Shown here: positions 45,401 through 57,400 of the stretch, piece after piece | Position numbering within the stretch: position 1 is the first letter of the stretch | How the letters are laid out: each line of letters starts with the position of its first letter | From: Pseudarthrobacter sp. | Lineage (GTDB): Bacteria; Actinomycetota; Actinomycetes; Actinomycetales; Micrococcaceae | Reading direction: 5' to 3' | DNA length: 64,000 nucleotides | Assembly (NCBI GenBank): GCA_031178005.1 | Contig: JAPSJV010000005.1 | Coordinates: forward strand, 65,212-129,211 | Program-made: the position numbers and the translations under genes | The notes under the pieces: model-generated | Database searches by the model: none | What the model was told of the DNA's origin: nothing | What the model saw: the letters and a program-made list of their open reading frames with translations, nothing else

Positions 45401-48400
45401 GCCAACGTCACCCAAAATGAAACCCCGCGGTTCCGCCCTGTGGACGTCGCTTCCGATGCCGTCCACGGAACGGTCGACCTCGCGGGCAACCGGCTTCGGA
45501 TGCCGACCGGCTACACGCTGTCCGTCAGTGACAACGACGCCATTGTCTACAGCTCCGGCGGCGGACAGGCAATCGGCGGCCTGATCGACGGTGCCACCTA
45601 TTACTACAAGGGTCTTGGCGGCGGCTGGTTCCAACTGCTGGACAAGAAGTCCACCGACGGCGGCACGGCGCGCAACCTGACCAGCCTGGGAACCGGCATG
45701 TCCCACAGCGTCACTGCTGAAGGTGACGCTCCGGCCGGCGACGGTGCGGCCATGGGCCCCCGGACCATCACGGCGGACTCCACATCCTTCCGCGGAGTCG
45801 CCGTCACAGCCAACAACTCGGACAACGTCGGTGCCTTTGGTATTGGCCTGGGCTTCAGCGGCACCGCCGCCGTGACGCTGGCGGGTGCCATCTCGGTCAA
45901 TACGGTCCACACCTCGTCCCACATCGGGGCAAACGCCCGGATCAACTGCGGCGTGACGTGTGCCAGCAATGTCACGGGTGCCAACGCCGCTCAATCCGTG
46001 CAGGTTTCAGCGGCCAACCAGTTCTACCAGCTGGGCCTGGCGCTCACAGTCGCGATCGCGGGCACCGCGGGGGTCTCCATCCCGGTGGCCGTCCGGGTGG
46101 TAAACCTCGATACCTATGCCTACATCGGCACCGGCACCGTGGTGAACGCCCGCAACAACATCGTTGTCTCGGCACAGGGCAAGGATTCCATCGTCTCGTT
46201 CGCCCTGGGGGCCGGCGGCGGAACAGTCGGTGTGGCGGGTACAGTCGCGGTGACCGTCCTGAATATCCATACCTTTGCCTGCACCGGCACACCCACCGGG
46301 GCCAACGCCTGGGAGTGCCTGGGCAGCGGAGCAACGCTGCTCGCCGGCAACAACGTTATGGTTTCTGCCCAGGACGACACCAAACTCCTGCTGATCACCA
46401 TCGCCCTCGCCGGCGGATTCGCAGGAATCGGTGCGGCAGTCGGAGTTGCCGTAGCGGACAAGCAGGTCAAGGCCTACCTGGGCGGATCCGGCACGGTAAG
46501 CGCACTGGCGCTGGGCGCGGCAATCAACGGCGTGGCGAACGGCACCATCACTGCCGGCGGCTTCGGCCGGAAGGCGTTCTCCGGTGTAATTGTCCGGGCC
46601 GACTCCTCCGAAGACATCTTCGGCCTGGTACCGGCAATCGGCGGCGGTTTCGTGGGGGTCGCCGGCGGCGTCGCCGTCACGCTCATCACCACCCTGACCA
46701 TGGCGTTCATTGGCGGCAACAGCACCATCAACGGTGTCGCAGGGGCCTCGGGCGCCCAAGGCGTCAACGTCGCCGCAACTGACCGTTTCAAGGCACTCAC
46801 GATTGCCGGTGGCGCGGCAGGCGGCTTCGTCGGCGTATCCGGCGGCGTCGACGTCGGCGTCGCAAACAATTCAGTCCAGGCCATCCTCGGAGAGGGGGCC
46901 GTGATCAATGCGGCCGGCAACGTGGAGGTGTACGCGCTGTCCAAGAAGGACGTCAGCACCATCGCCGTCAGCCTCTCCGGCGGGGCGGTAGGCGTTGCCA
47001 TCTCCGTCTCAGTGTGGACGATCGGCACTACCGCCACCACCACCTATCACGACTCCAACGGCGGCGTGGACCGCGGCAACTGGAATGCCGGAACCACCTA
47101 CAACAAGGGCGATGTTGTCACCGACACCGTTGATGGCAAGCGCTACACAGCCAAGAGCGACTCCCTCACCGGCGGCTCCAGGCCGGGCCTGAACTCCGGC
47201 TCGTGGCAGGGCGAAACCAACGCCATGGCGGGCGAAGGCAGTACCTCGGTAACGGATGCCGGCACTGCCGCCCAGGGCACCGAACCCGGCGGCTACCGCA
47301 GCAACTCCCTCGACGGAACGACGGCAGCGGCAGCGACACCCTGGAGCAACGCCACCAACTACGAAACCGGCCAGCGCGTCTCCTACAACGGACGTGACTA
47401 CTCGGCCAAGGCAGCGATCGCGGCAGGCGGGGACAACCCCGAAAACAATACAAACTGGGCTCTGAACTCCGGTTCCGAGTCCAAGACGAACCAACGGCTC
47501 GCTGCGCAAATGGCTGCAGCCAACGCACGGATTGCGGCCGCCGCACCTGCCAACAACATCGGGACCACGGCGCTGGGTACCATCCCCACCGGCGGCACCA
47601 CGGCCACGATCAACGCCGCAGTTACTGCCGGAGGCCACGTACACGTCTGGGCAATCGACGAGCTGATGGTCCTGGGCGTGGCAGGTGCCGGCGCTGCAGG
47701 CCTTGGTGGCCTGGGTGTTTCCATCCTGATCCTCAACATCAAGTCCAACACCGACGCCGGCATCGGTTCGACGGCGACCATTACCGCCGGTGCCGGCGGA
47801 ACCGGCCAGGTCAGCGTCAAGGCGGTCATGGTGGAGGATTCCACCGGCGTGGCCTTTGTCGGGGCAGCCGGAGTTGTTGCAATCGGTGCCCAGGTAGTAG
47901 TGATCAACGATCGCGGCACGCAGAACGCCCACATCGATTCCAGCACCACCGGCCAGGGCGTGAAGCGCGCCGGCGGCGGAATCGACGTCGTCACCACCGC
48001 TGACCGCGACGTCAACGGTTACGCCATCGGTATCGGTCTTGGCGCGGCAGCAGCCGGCGCGGCCGTAGCCGTGGTGACGGTGGACGGCAATGCAAATGCC
48101 TCAATTGGCAACATCGCCGTTGGAGCCACCGCAGCCGTCCACCACATCAGCGTCACCGTTACGGACACTGCCCGTTCCGATATCCTGACCATCAGCGTCC
48201 AAGGCGGCATCGGCCTGGGACTCAGCGCCGCCCTCGCCTTCGCAAACCTCAAGGGAACGGCGTCCGCGTCGCTCGGCGCCCATGGCAGTGTTGGCGCCGG
48301 CGGAGTAACTGTGGCCTCCAACGGCAGCCACCATGCCACCGCGAACACGCTTAATATCGCCACCGGCGTCGTCTCCGCAGGTGTGACCGTGGCGCGGTCC

Positions 48401-51400
48401 AACAACGCACGCTGGACCACCGCCGCATTGACCTCCAGCGCCAATATTGACACCACCGGAGCGGTCAACATCGGCGCCATCGCGGTCAACCGGGCCACCA
48501 CGCACACACCAGGTGGCTCCGTGGGCGGCATTGCCATCGGCGTGATGCTCGCCTTCGCGGAACTCAGCGGCGGAACCATCACCACCGTGGACGGGGACGT
48601 CTCCAACTCCAGCTCGATCACCGTCAGCACCGTGGCGGACAACCATGCGAAGGCTCAAGCGGACCTGGTATCCATCAGCCTGGCGGGCATCAACGGGGCG
48701 CTCGCCTACGCAGTCATCACCGGTTCGGCAGACGTCAACGCCATTGTCACTTCGTCCTCGTCACTCAGGAGCAGCGGCCTGATCAAGATTGACGCCCACA
48801 CCACCGGAGCACACCTCAACGCCGAGGCATTGGCCCGGATCGGTGCAGGCGGCCTCCTGGCAAGCCTCGCCGTTGCAGGCGGCATTGGTACCCAATCGGC
48901 AGGCGTACGCGCCGAAATGAGCGGCACGGTCACGGGTTCCGGTTCCTTCCAGGTCACCGCGGACGGCGTAGCCACCGCCAGCGGCAAGACGCAGGTTCTC
49001 GCTGCGAGCCTCGTCTTCGGCGGGGCCGGCGCCGTGGGACTCGCCACGATCTCCTCGGGAGCGGACATTGTTGCCGTAGTCGGTTCGGGCGGGCTCGTTT
49101 CCTCCGGACCCGTCAGCACGACGGCGAAGGGCACCATGACCGCTGACGCATTCTCCGGCGTCGGCACCGTTGGCCTGATCTCGGTGGGCATCGGCGCGCC
49201 GGCCGCCTTTGTGGACGGCGATGTCGTCGCCAGCTTCGGCGCGAGCCTCACCGGTGCTACCTCACTCCTGGTGAAGGCAGAAGCCATCCGCCTCGCCAAG
49301 GCCCGGTCCGAGGCGCTGAGCGTCGGCGCGGTGGGCGTCAACAACAGCGAACCGCAGGCCTACATCGGCGACAACCCCGAAACCGGCGGGGTGGAAGTCG
49401 GAGCAGAAACCACGGCGACCGTCACCGGGTCCTCGAATATCTCCATTGGATCCGGAGCCGTCACCGTCCAGGCCCTCGCCACCAACACAGCCGAAGCGAC
49501 GGCCGCAGCCAGTGCCATCGGCCTCGTCTCCGTGGCGATCGTCAGCCCCACCGCCGTCAATGCATCCAAGACGCTCGCCGCGCTTAATGGAAACGTGGGA
49601 ACAACCGTTGCGGGCGCAGGCCCGGACGGCGTCGCCGGAACCCTTGGGGTCAGCGGAGCCGGCTCCGTTACTGTCACCGCGGCGGCCACTGATCGTGCTG
49701 TCGCCGCCGTCAAGTCCTCGGCGTTCGGCCTCGCGGCCGTCCAGCCCTCGGTTGCAGGCGCCACAGTCCGGCCAGCGGTCACCGCCCAGTTTGGCGGCGG
49801 GCACATCGCGGCCAGCGGCAACGTCACACTGATCGCCGAGTCCCACACCGACGCGGACGCCAACACCGACTCCACCGGCGGCGGCGCCGTCAACGTCCAG
49901 AACCTGATTTCGCGTACGACGACGAACCCAACCGTACGTGCCATCGTCACCGGCGGGCTGGTCCAGGCAGGCGACGAGCTGACCATCGAATCCAGGCACG
50001 GCAAGCTCGCGCCGGACCTCAGCGACGGGACGATCGGTTCCGTGGATACCGCCATGGACACCATCAGCTTCACCAAAGCGCACGGCCTCATCAATGGCGA
50101 CACCGTGGTTTACGAGACCGGCGGGGACCTGGTCAACGGCTTGGGTGACAAGCGCACCTACAGTGTCCTGCTGACCGGCCCCAACGGTTTCCAGCTCGGC
50201 GCACAGTTCGTGATGGACGACGGCGACTCCGACTCCGAGCCGGGCGAGGTCAGCGTCGACCTCAACCAGGGCACCTTGGTGTTCCGGTTCGCCCACAACT
50301 TCCAGACGGGCGACCGCGTTTGGTACACCACGTCCGGTACGGCAGTCCCGGGGCTCGTGCCGGGCACTCTCTATGAAGTCATCCGCATTGACGCCCTCCG
50401 GATCAAGCTGCGCGTTCCGGGCAGCGTAAGCATTGATTTCTCCGGCGCAGACGCCGACCCCTCTGACGACACAATTTTCCTCCCCGGCCACGGCCTGCAG
50501 ACGAACGACGCCGTCCACTACACAGCACCTCCGCAGTACGTGTTCCAGCCCGCCGTAGTGGACACCCAACTCACCTCGCAGGACGGCGTGTTCGTGGTCT
50601 CCCGCGACACCAACGGAGTCATCCAATACTCGGCCGGCAGCGACCGTATCTACACCGGAACCCACGCCTTCGGAGACGGCCAGATTGTGCGGTACTTCGC
50701 CGACGGCGTCGCGCTGGCCTGTGGCGGCGGTACCACCAATGCAGCGGTCACCGGGTGTGTTGGCGGCCGGCTGGTGAACGGCGGCTGGTATCGGGTCATC
50801 GTCGATACCGCACAGTCGATCCGGCTCGCGGACCTGAACGACACAGCTCCGCTGGCAACCATAGCGGTGAGCGGTTCCGGAGCCACTGGCACCCACCGGG
50901 TCTACCGGGCCATCTGGGAGCCGATCGCCACCAGCAACAACACCTACTGGGTGGTCAGGGTCGACGCAGACCATATCCAGCTGCGCACGCGGCCCACCAC
51001 GGACGCCACCGGGACGCTGCTGGCGCTCCAGGACCAGATCACCGTCCCCACGACCACACCGTTCAACCTCGCCCTGGACGGCACCCACAACGTCACCAAG
51101 GTCGCAGGCCTCACGGGACAGGTGCCTGCCGGAACCACGCACCGGCTCATCATCGACCTGACCGGTACGGGCAACGGCGTTATGGTCGGCGTTGGCGGTC
51201 CCAAATCGCTCATCGGCAGCGCCACCGACGAAGTGTCCACGGCATCGTCGTCGGGCTTCGGCATCGGTGCCATCGCCGTCCGGATCTCCAAGTCGTACGC
51301 AGATGCCACCGCGGACGTCCGCACGCTCATCCAGGGCGGAACGCTCCGGGCCCGCGATGTCAGCCTCAACGCAAGCTCGATCGTGAATACAGCGTTTGTC

Positions 51401-54400
51401 TCCGCGAACTCCGGCGGCGGGTTCATCGACGTCGGCGATTCGCAGGCGTACGGGACCACCAACAATACGTCCATGACGGTGGTGTCCAACGGTGTGAATA
51501 TCGTGGCCGGCCGGGATGTCTCGATCTTCGCCACCCAGGTCACGTACATGAACGGGGAGTCCACTACCGACGGCGGCGGCTTCGTCAGCTTCGCCTACGG
51601 TGATACCCGGGCAACGCTCAATGCCTTGAACCTCGTCCAGATTGGTGGGCGCGCCTTCGCGGCACGGACCCTCCTTGCCGAGGCTCGACTCGGCTTCAAC
51701 CTCCGCGACAAGTCCGGTGCGGACACCGGCGGCCTGGGAGCCGATGCGGACGCCAACGACACCACGGACAACGGCATCCACGTCACCAGCGCCAACGCCG
51801 TGGAACTGCTCGGCACCGCCCGGCTCTTCGCCGCGAACGGCTACCTCTGGGCCACCGAGGGCGTGGGCCACCGCATCGCCGCCGACGGCACCGTCATCGA
51901 AGATGCCACCATCGTTTCCGAATATGCCGCATGGGCCCGCTCGGATGCCGACGCCACCGCACTGGGCGCCGATTCCGACGCCGGAGCAACAGTCGTCATC
52001 CGGGACGTCACCGAGGTCATCCTGCGCAGCGGCGCCGAGCTCACCACTTTTGACCGTGCAGACCTCCGCGCAGTCCACGTCCGTACCAACCTCGACGCCA
52101 TTGCGCGTGCCGACTGCTCCTGCGGCGGCGGCGACACGGATGCCCGCTCGCACCTTGACTACATCAGCAGTGCCCGCGTCTCTGCCATGGACGGCTCAGT
52201 CATCCGCACTGCCTACCTGTGGATCGAGGCCTTCCAGGTGGCTTCCGGTGGCGCCTACAACCGGGACGCCGACAGCGACGGCGGCCTCTTCGACGGCGGC
52301 GGCGAGGAACGCAACGGCACCACCAGCGCGGAGCGGCTGTTCTTCTGGGAAGCCACCGTCATCCTGCTGGGCGAACCGAACCCGGTGCTGGTGGTGGACT
52401 CCAACGGCGTCATTGTGGCCAAGACCCGTAACGTGCACGTCCGGGCCTACGATCCCGTTGCCCACACCTACTCCGGACTCCTCGGAGTTGGCCAACAGAT
52501 CGCGGCCGGTCAGTGGATCGTGGTGGGTGACCTGGTGTACGACGAAGGCGGAAAGATCCATTTCCAGGCCAACAATGTTGGTTCGCTGGGTCCGGACAGC
52601 GCCATCCGCGGCAACGCCGGCGAAGTCCAGATCAAGCACACTTGGGACTCGGTGCTCATCTCCAACGCCTCCAACCGGCGCCTGGTGGTCAATGACGTTG
52701 ATGTGACGCTCATGGAGACGAACCCCGTCCTGGAACTGTCCATCGGCAACGTTCCCAACGTCGCCGGGGCTTTCCCCGCACCGCTGAGCGAGGCAACGGT
52801 GGACGTCTTCGTCACGGCCATGGCTGTCGGGCGCGGCTGGACCCGGGCTGCGATTTCCGGGGCCGGCGCACCGCTGACCTTCGACTTCGACATTGTCCAC
52901 AAGTTCGCGCCGACGTTTGTTCAGATCCTGGGGGCTGCCGGAGCCGGAGCCTCGGAGGTCTGGCTCGACGGCGACATTGAGAATCCGATCGGCCGCACCC
53001 TGGTCCACAACGTCAAGGGCGGCATCTACGCCGACCACGGCACCGACCTTGACGGCATCGAGTCCACGGGCGTGGACGCCAACTTCGTTTCGATCTTCAG
53101 CCGCCCGGGTTCCGACGCCGATTACGAGCTGATCCGCAGCAACCGGGTGACCCTGGACTCGGACACCGCGTCCATCGGCCGGCAGGCCAATACCGGTACG
53201 CGGGTGCCGGTAGCGGTGGAACTCGTGCGCTTCAGCCACATTGATCCCGAATATTGTGGCGGCTCTCCCGTGCCCTGCCTCTTCGAAATCCAGTTCCAGG
53301 CGGACGCGGCGGGCGACGTTGTGATCGACCTGACCGGAAACGAGCGCTCGCTGGCAGCGCACGCCACCAGCGTCAACTGGCAGATCGACCGCATCATTGC
53401 CGGCAATGATGTGGACGTGGTGATCAACGATTCGATCCAGGGCACCGATGCCCCCAGCGTCAACGGCCTGAAGGTCTTCAAATACACCCCTGACGCCGGC
53501 CGCGGAGATCCCGCCGCGGGCGCTGCCGACGCCGGCTGGCCCCAGACGTTCCGGTACCACTTCCGCCCGGACCTCCCCGTGGTGGATTACTCAACCATCC
53601 TGAGGGCGTTCGGAATCAGCGACCGTACCAAAGTGGACAGCACCTACACGTTCGGCGACGCCGGCGGAGTTTACGGGGACGTGCGTGCCGGCGACGACAT
53701 CTACATGTGCCATGTCCCGAGCCGGAATTACTCGCAGGCCTCGGACGAGAACTCCGCCTCCGCATACCCGTGCGGTACCCGGAACCCGTCCACGCTCGAC
53801 TACGTATCCGCCCCCTCCACGACCACCGTGAACATCATCGCCTTTGTGGACAGCGACGCCGTCCTGCCGTACCCGGTTCCCGTGGAGGACGACGACGGCA
53901 TTGGTACGGATGTGGCGCAGATCTTTATCTTCACCAATGGCGACATCACCGTGACGGAACTCGCCGGAGACATGTTCGTAGGCCACATCCACTCCACCCA
54001 GGGTGACGTGACGCTGTTCTCGCCCGCCAGGATCCTCGACGCCGATTCCCGGCCCACCATCGACGTCACCGGCGTGAACATCACCATGACGGCCGGAACG
54101 CTCCTGGGCATTGGCGGGATCGGCCTGGAGACCGACTACCTGGAGATCAATACCGACGTCACCGGAAGCGGTGGTGTCCTGCGGGCCTACGACACCCTGG
54201 CCAATGACGCCCTGACCCACGGCATCTACCTGGACGAGGTCTCCGGAGACATGCCCCTGTTCGAAGTCTTCACCGGCGGCAACCCCGCACTCATCACGGG
54301 CAACGTTTCGCTCCGCACCGTGGGTGGCAGCATCCTCAACGCCAAGGTGGACAATTCGGACAACATCCGCGGGCAGAGCGTTGACCTGGACGCCAACGGC

Positions 54401-57400
54401 GGCAGCATCGGCCTGAGCAGCAAGGACGTGATGATCGACTCCGGCCGCGCACCCCCCTTCAACTGCACCAACCTCAACTGCGGCAACAACGAGGGTGGTG
54501 TCTCCGACGGGACTTCCGACTCCGCACTCGCCACCAGCGGCGACGACGTAGGGTTGGAAGCCGGCACCGGCATCTTCGTGACGGAGACTGACTCCTACCT
54601 GCGGCTCCTCCTGGCCCATGCGATCACTGGCAACATCCGGATCACCGTCCGCGAAACGGCCGAACTGGACGAAGACCTCTACCTCATCCGCAGCGGCCAG
54701 GCCCGGTTTGCCGAAAGCAACACCCGCCTCCCCAGCGGAGACGACATCGACGCCACGCGTCCTGTCCCCAACGGCACCATCTTCGCCGAAACCGGCAGCG
54801 TGGAGCTCAGGGTTGGCGACGACGTCACCCTCCACCAGAACAGCCAGATCCTGGCCAACCTGTCCATCAACATCCGCGGCGACTTTGGCAATGCGGATAC
54901 CGGCGGCACGGTGGCAGTGCCGGATCCGGAGTACGGCACCAGCATGATCCTGCGCGGCCGCATCATCTCCGATTGTGTTGTCGCCGCAGGCGCCTCAACC
55001 GGTGACCCGATGGGCAGCTGCACCCCAAGCTCCGCCAACCCCGTTGCCGACCGCCAGGTGCACGTCTGGGGCGGCTCCGACGTCGACCTCATCCAGCTGG
55101 GCGATCCGTCCGGACTGGACCTCGCGCAGACCACCAACCCGGCACTGAACAAGGAACAGCTGGGCGACGCCGGCTACATCTTCCTGGGCTCCAAGACCAC
55201 CATCCACGGCAACACCACCAGCACGTCCACCACCACGGACGGCGAGGACCGGATCACGGTCTGGTACCTGCAGTCCATGGACGTGGTCACCAGCCCCACC
55301 GGCTTGCAGGCAGGGACCGGCGCCGGGCACACCCTCACCCTGGACGGCCAGGGCGAATCCGACTACTACGCCATCTACACCAACGGCAGCCATGGCAACA
55401 TCCGCAACTACGTGATCAACGTCCTGGACACCGGCGCCCCGGCCGCCGGGGTGGATGAGCTGGCCATCTACGGCTACAACAACACCGCGGGCGCCTACAA
55501 CGGCTACCTGCCGGGCACCACCACCAACGCGGCCACTGACGACATCTTCCTGCTGCGGGCGCTGAAATGCATCGACAATGAGAGCCCGTTCGCGCTCAGC
55601 GCCGGAGTCTCCGGCGATTGCCTCAGCCCCACGGAAGTAGCGGACCACCCGGCCTTCGTGGCCCTGCTGGCCGGCAGCCTCGCGGCCGACGGCGGAATAG
55701 GCGCCTACCGCGACCGGACGCCCGGGAACGAGCCCAGCGCCCTGGTCCAGCGGATCAATTACGACACCGCCCTCAACGGCCGGATCAGCGTCTTTGGCCA
55801 GGGCGGCAACGACGCCTTCTACGTGGATGACACCTCCGCAACGATCACGCTCGACGGCGGCGCGGGCAACGATGTCTTCCAGATCGGCCAGATATTCGGT
55901 ACCCAGCGTGACGGCCAAAACGCTCCCGACGGCGGCGCCCTCCTTCCAGCGGACACCTTCCCGGCATTGGTTCCCACCACGCGTGGCTGGCTGAGCCCCG
56001 GCACGCACGCCCCTCTGCTGGCCACCGGCGGCACCGGCAACGACCAGTTCACCGTCTACTCCAACCAGGCGGAGATCCAGCTCAACGGTGACGACCATAA
56101 CGACATCTTCATCGTCCGGGCCTTCGCGATCGCCGCCGTCTGCGACACGGACGCTGACAGCATCGCCGGCTGCGGCCTCAGCGACGTCACCTTCACCCCG
56201 GCCGGCGGCATCTTCCCCACCACGGCACCGTTCGGCTCCTGCGTCATCAACGACGGCTACACCCGCTACGACCGCAACGGCGACGGCGTCTGCAACAACG
56301 CGGACGCGCACACCACCTTCAACCATCTGCCCGGCTCCAATGTGGACCTGGACAACACAATGTGGCGGGACGACGTCATCCCGCTCGACGCCAACGGCGT
56401 GGCAGTGCCGGTGATCGGCCTGGGCTTCTCCACCTCCCGGCCGCTGGACATCCGGGCCGGCGGCGGAGAGGACGAAGTCCAGTACAACGTCAACGCACCC
56501 GTCAACGTGGACGGCGGCACCGGGTTCGACAAACTGGTGATCCTTGGCACCGAGTTTGCCGACGACTTCGCCATCACGGACCGCGGCATCTTCGGAGCCG
56601 GCCTGAACGTCCGGTACACCACCGTGGAAGTAGTGGAGGTGGACGGCCTCGAGGGCGATGACCAGTTCTTCGTCCAGTCCACCGCGTACGGCGTGGCCTA
56701 CCGGATCATCGGCGGCCTGGGCTCGGACGTCATCAGCGTCACCGGCGACGTCACCGCGGATATCATCGCCCGCGAACTCGAGGGCATCAGCGGCGCCGTG
56801 GACCACATCGTCACCTCGCCCACCGACCCCGGCTACGACGGCCTCACCGCCGATGGCGTCCCCTACAACCTGGCCACCCAGGACCAGGGCATCGTGGTGA
56901 TCCGCGAGGTCACGGGCGGCACCCGGGTGCGCGAAGGCGCGGACGGAACCGAAACCATCAAGAGCTACGCCTACTACACGGTGGAGCTGGCGGCAGTGCC
57001 GACGTCGAACGTCTACGTCACGGTCTCCGCTGCCTTCCCGCCGTCGCAGGAAGCCGACGGCAGCCTGATCAACCCGAGCCCGCTGCCCAACGGCCTGGGC
57101 GACACCGTCTGGCTGTGCATCGGCACCGTGGACACGCAGTGCGACGAGCTCTCCGAGTTCCAGCGCCACAAGGTGGTCAACGGCCAGGTGGTGGACGAGG
57201 CCGGACGGGCCATCACACTCACCTTCACGACCGGCGTCGGAGGCAACTGGAACGTTCCGCAGCGCGTGTACCTTTGGGCCGTTGACGATCCCCGCGCCGA
57301 GGGCGACCGGACCGTGGTGCTCCAGCACAGCGTGATCAGCCAGGACAGTCGCTTCCACCGGGCCGCTGTGCGCCAGGTCAACGCGCTGGTCTACGACAAT

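Larger units (their letters stand above)
38090..49850 (+). repeat. Ala/Gly/Thr/Val repeat region of the giant protein
   Basis: Residues about 540-4450 are built from divergent repeats of roughly 50-100 residues. Each has a small-residue core like GVAGALAVNVLTSTT or GIGASVAISIINSKA, then an A-x-I turn, then a strand like AGGAVTVEAKS. Short spacers rich in Asp, Lys, Gln and Ser (such as ASAGGKDSSNKDTKEKSD) interrupt it. The pattern recalls the beta-solenoid stalks of large adhesins and of Fusobacterium leukotoxin; the fold is inferred. Confidence 0.75.

Noticed and set aside
49262-52153. Antisense open frame of 963 codons
   Set aside because: Same artefact: aligned to the giant gene's codons, composition without signal or motifs. 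The long minus-strand frames at 58274-60142 and 60248-62203 are rejected for the same reason.
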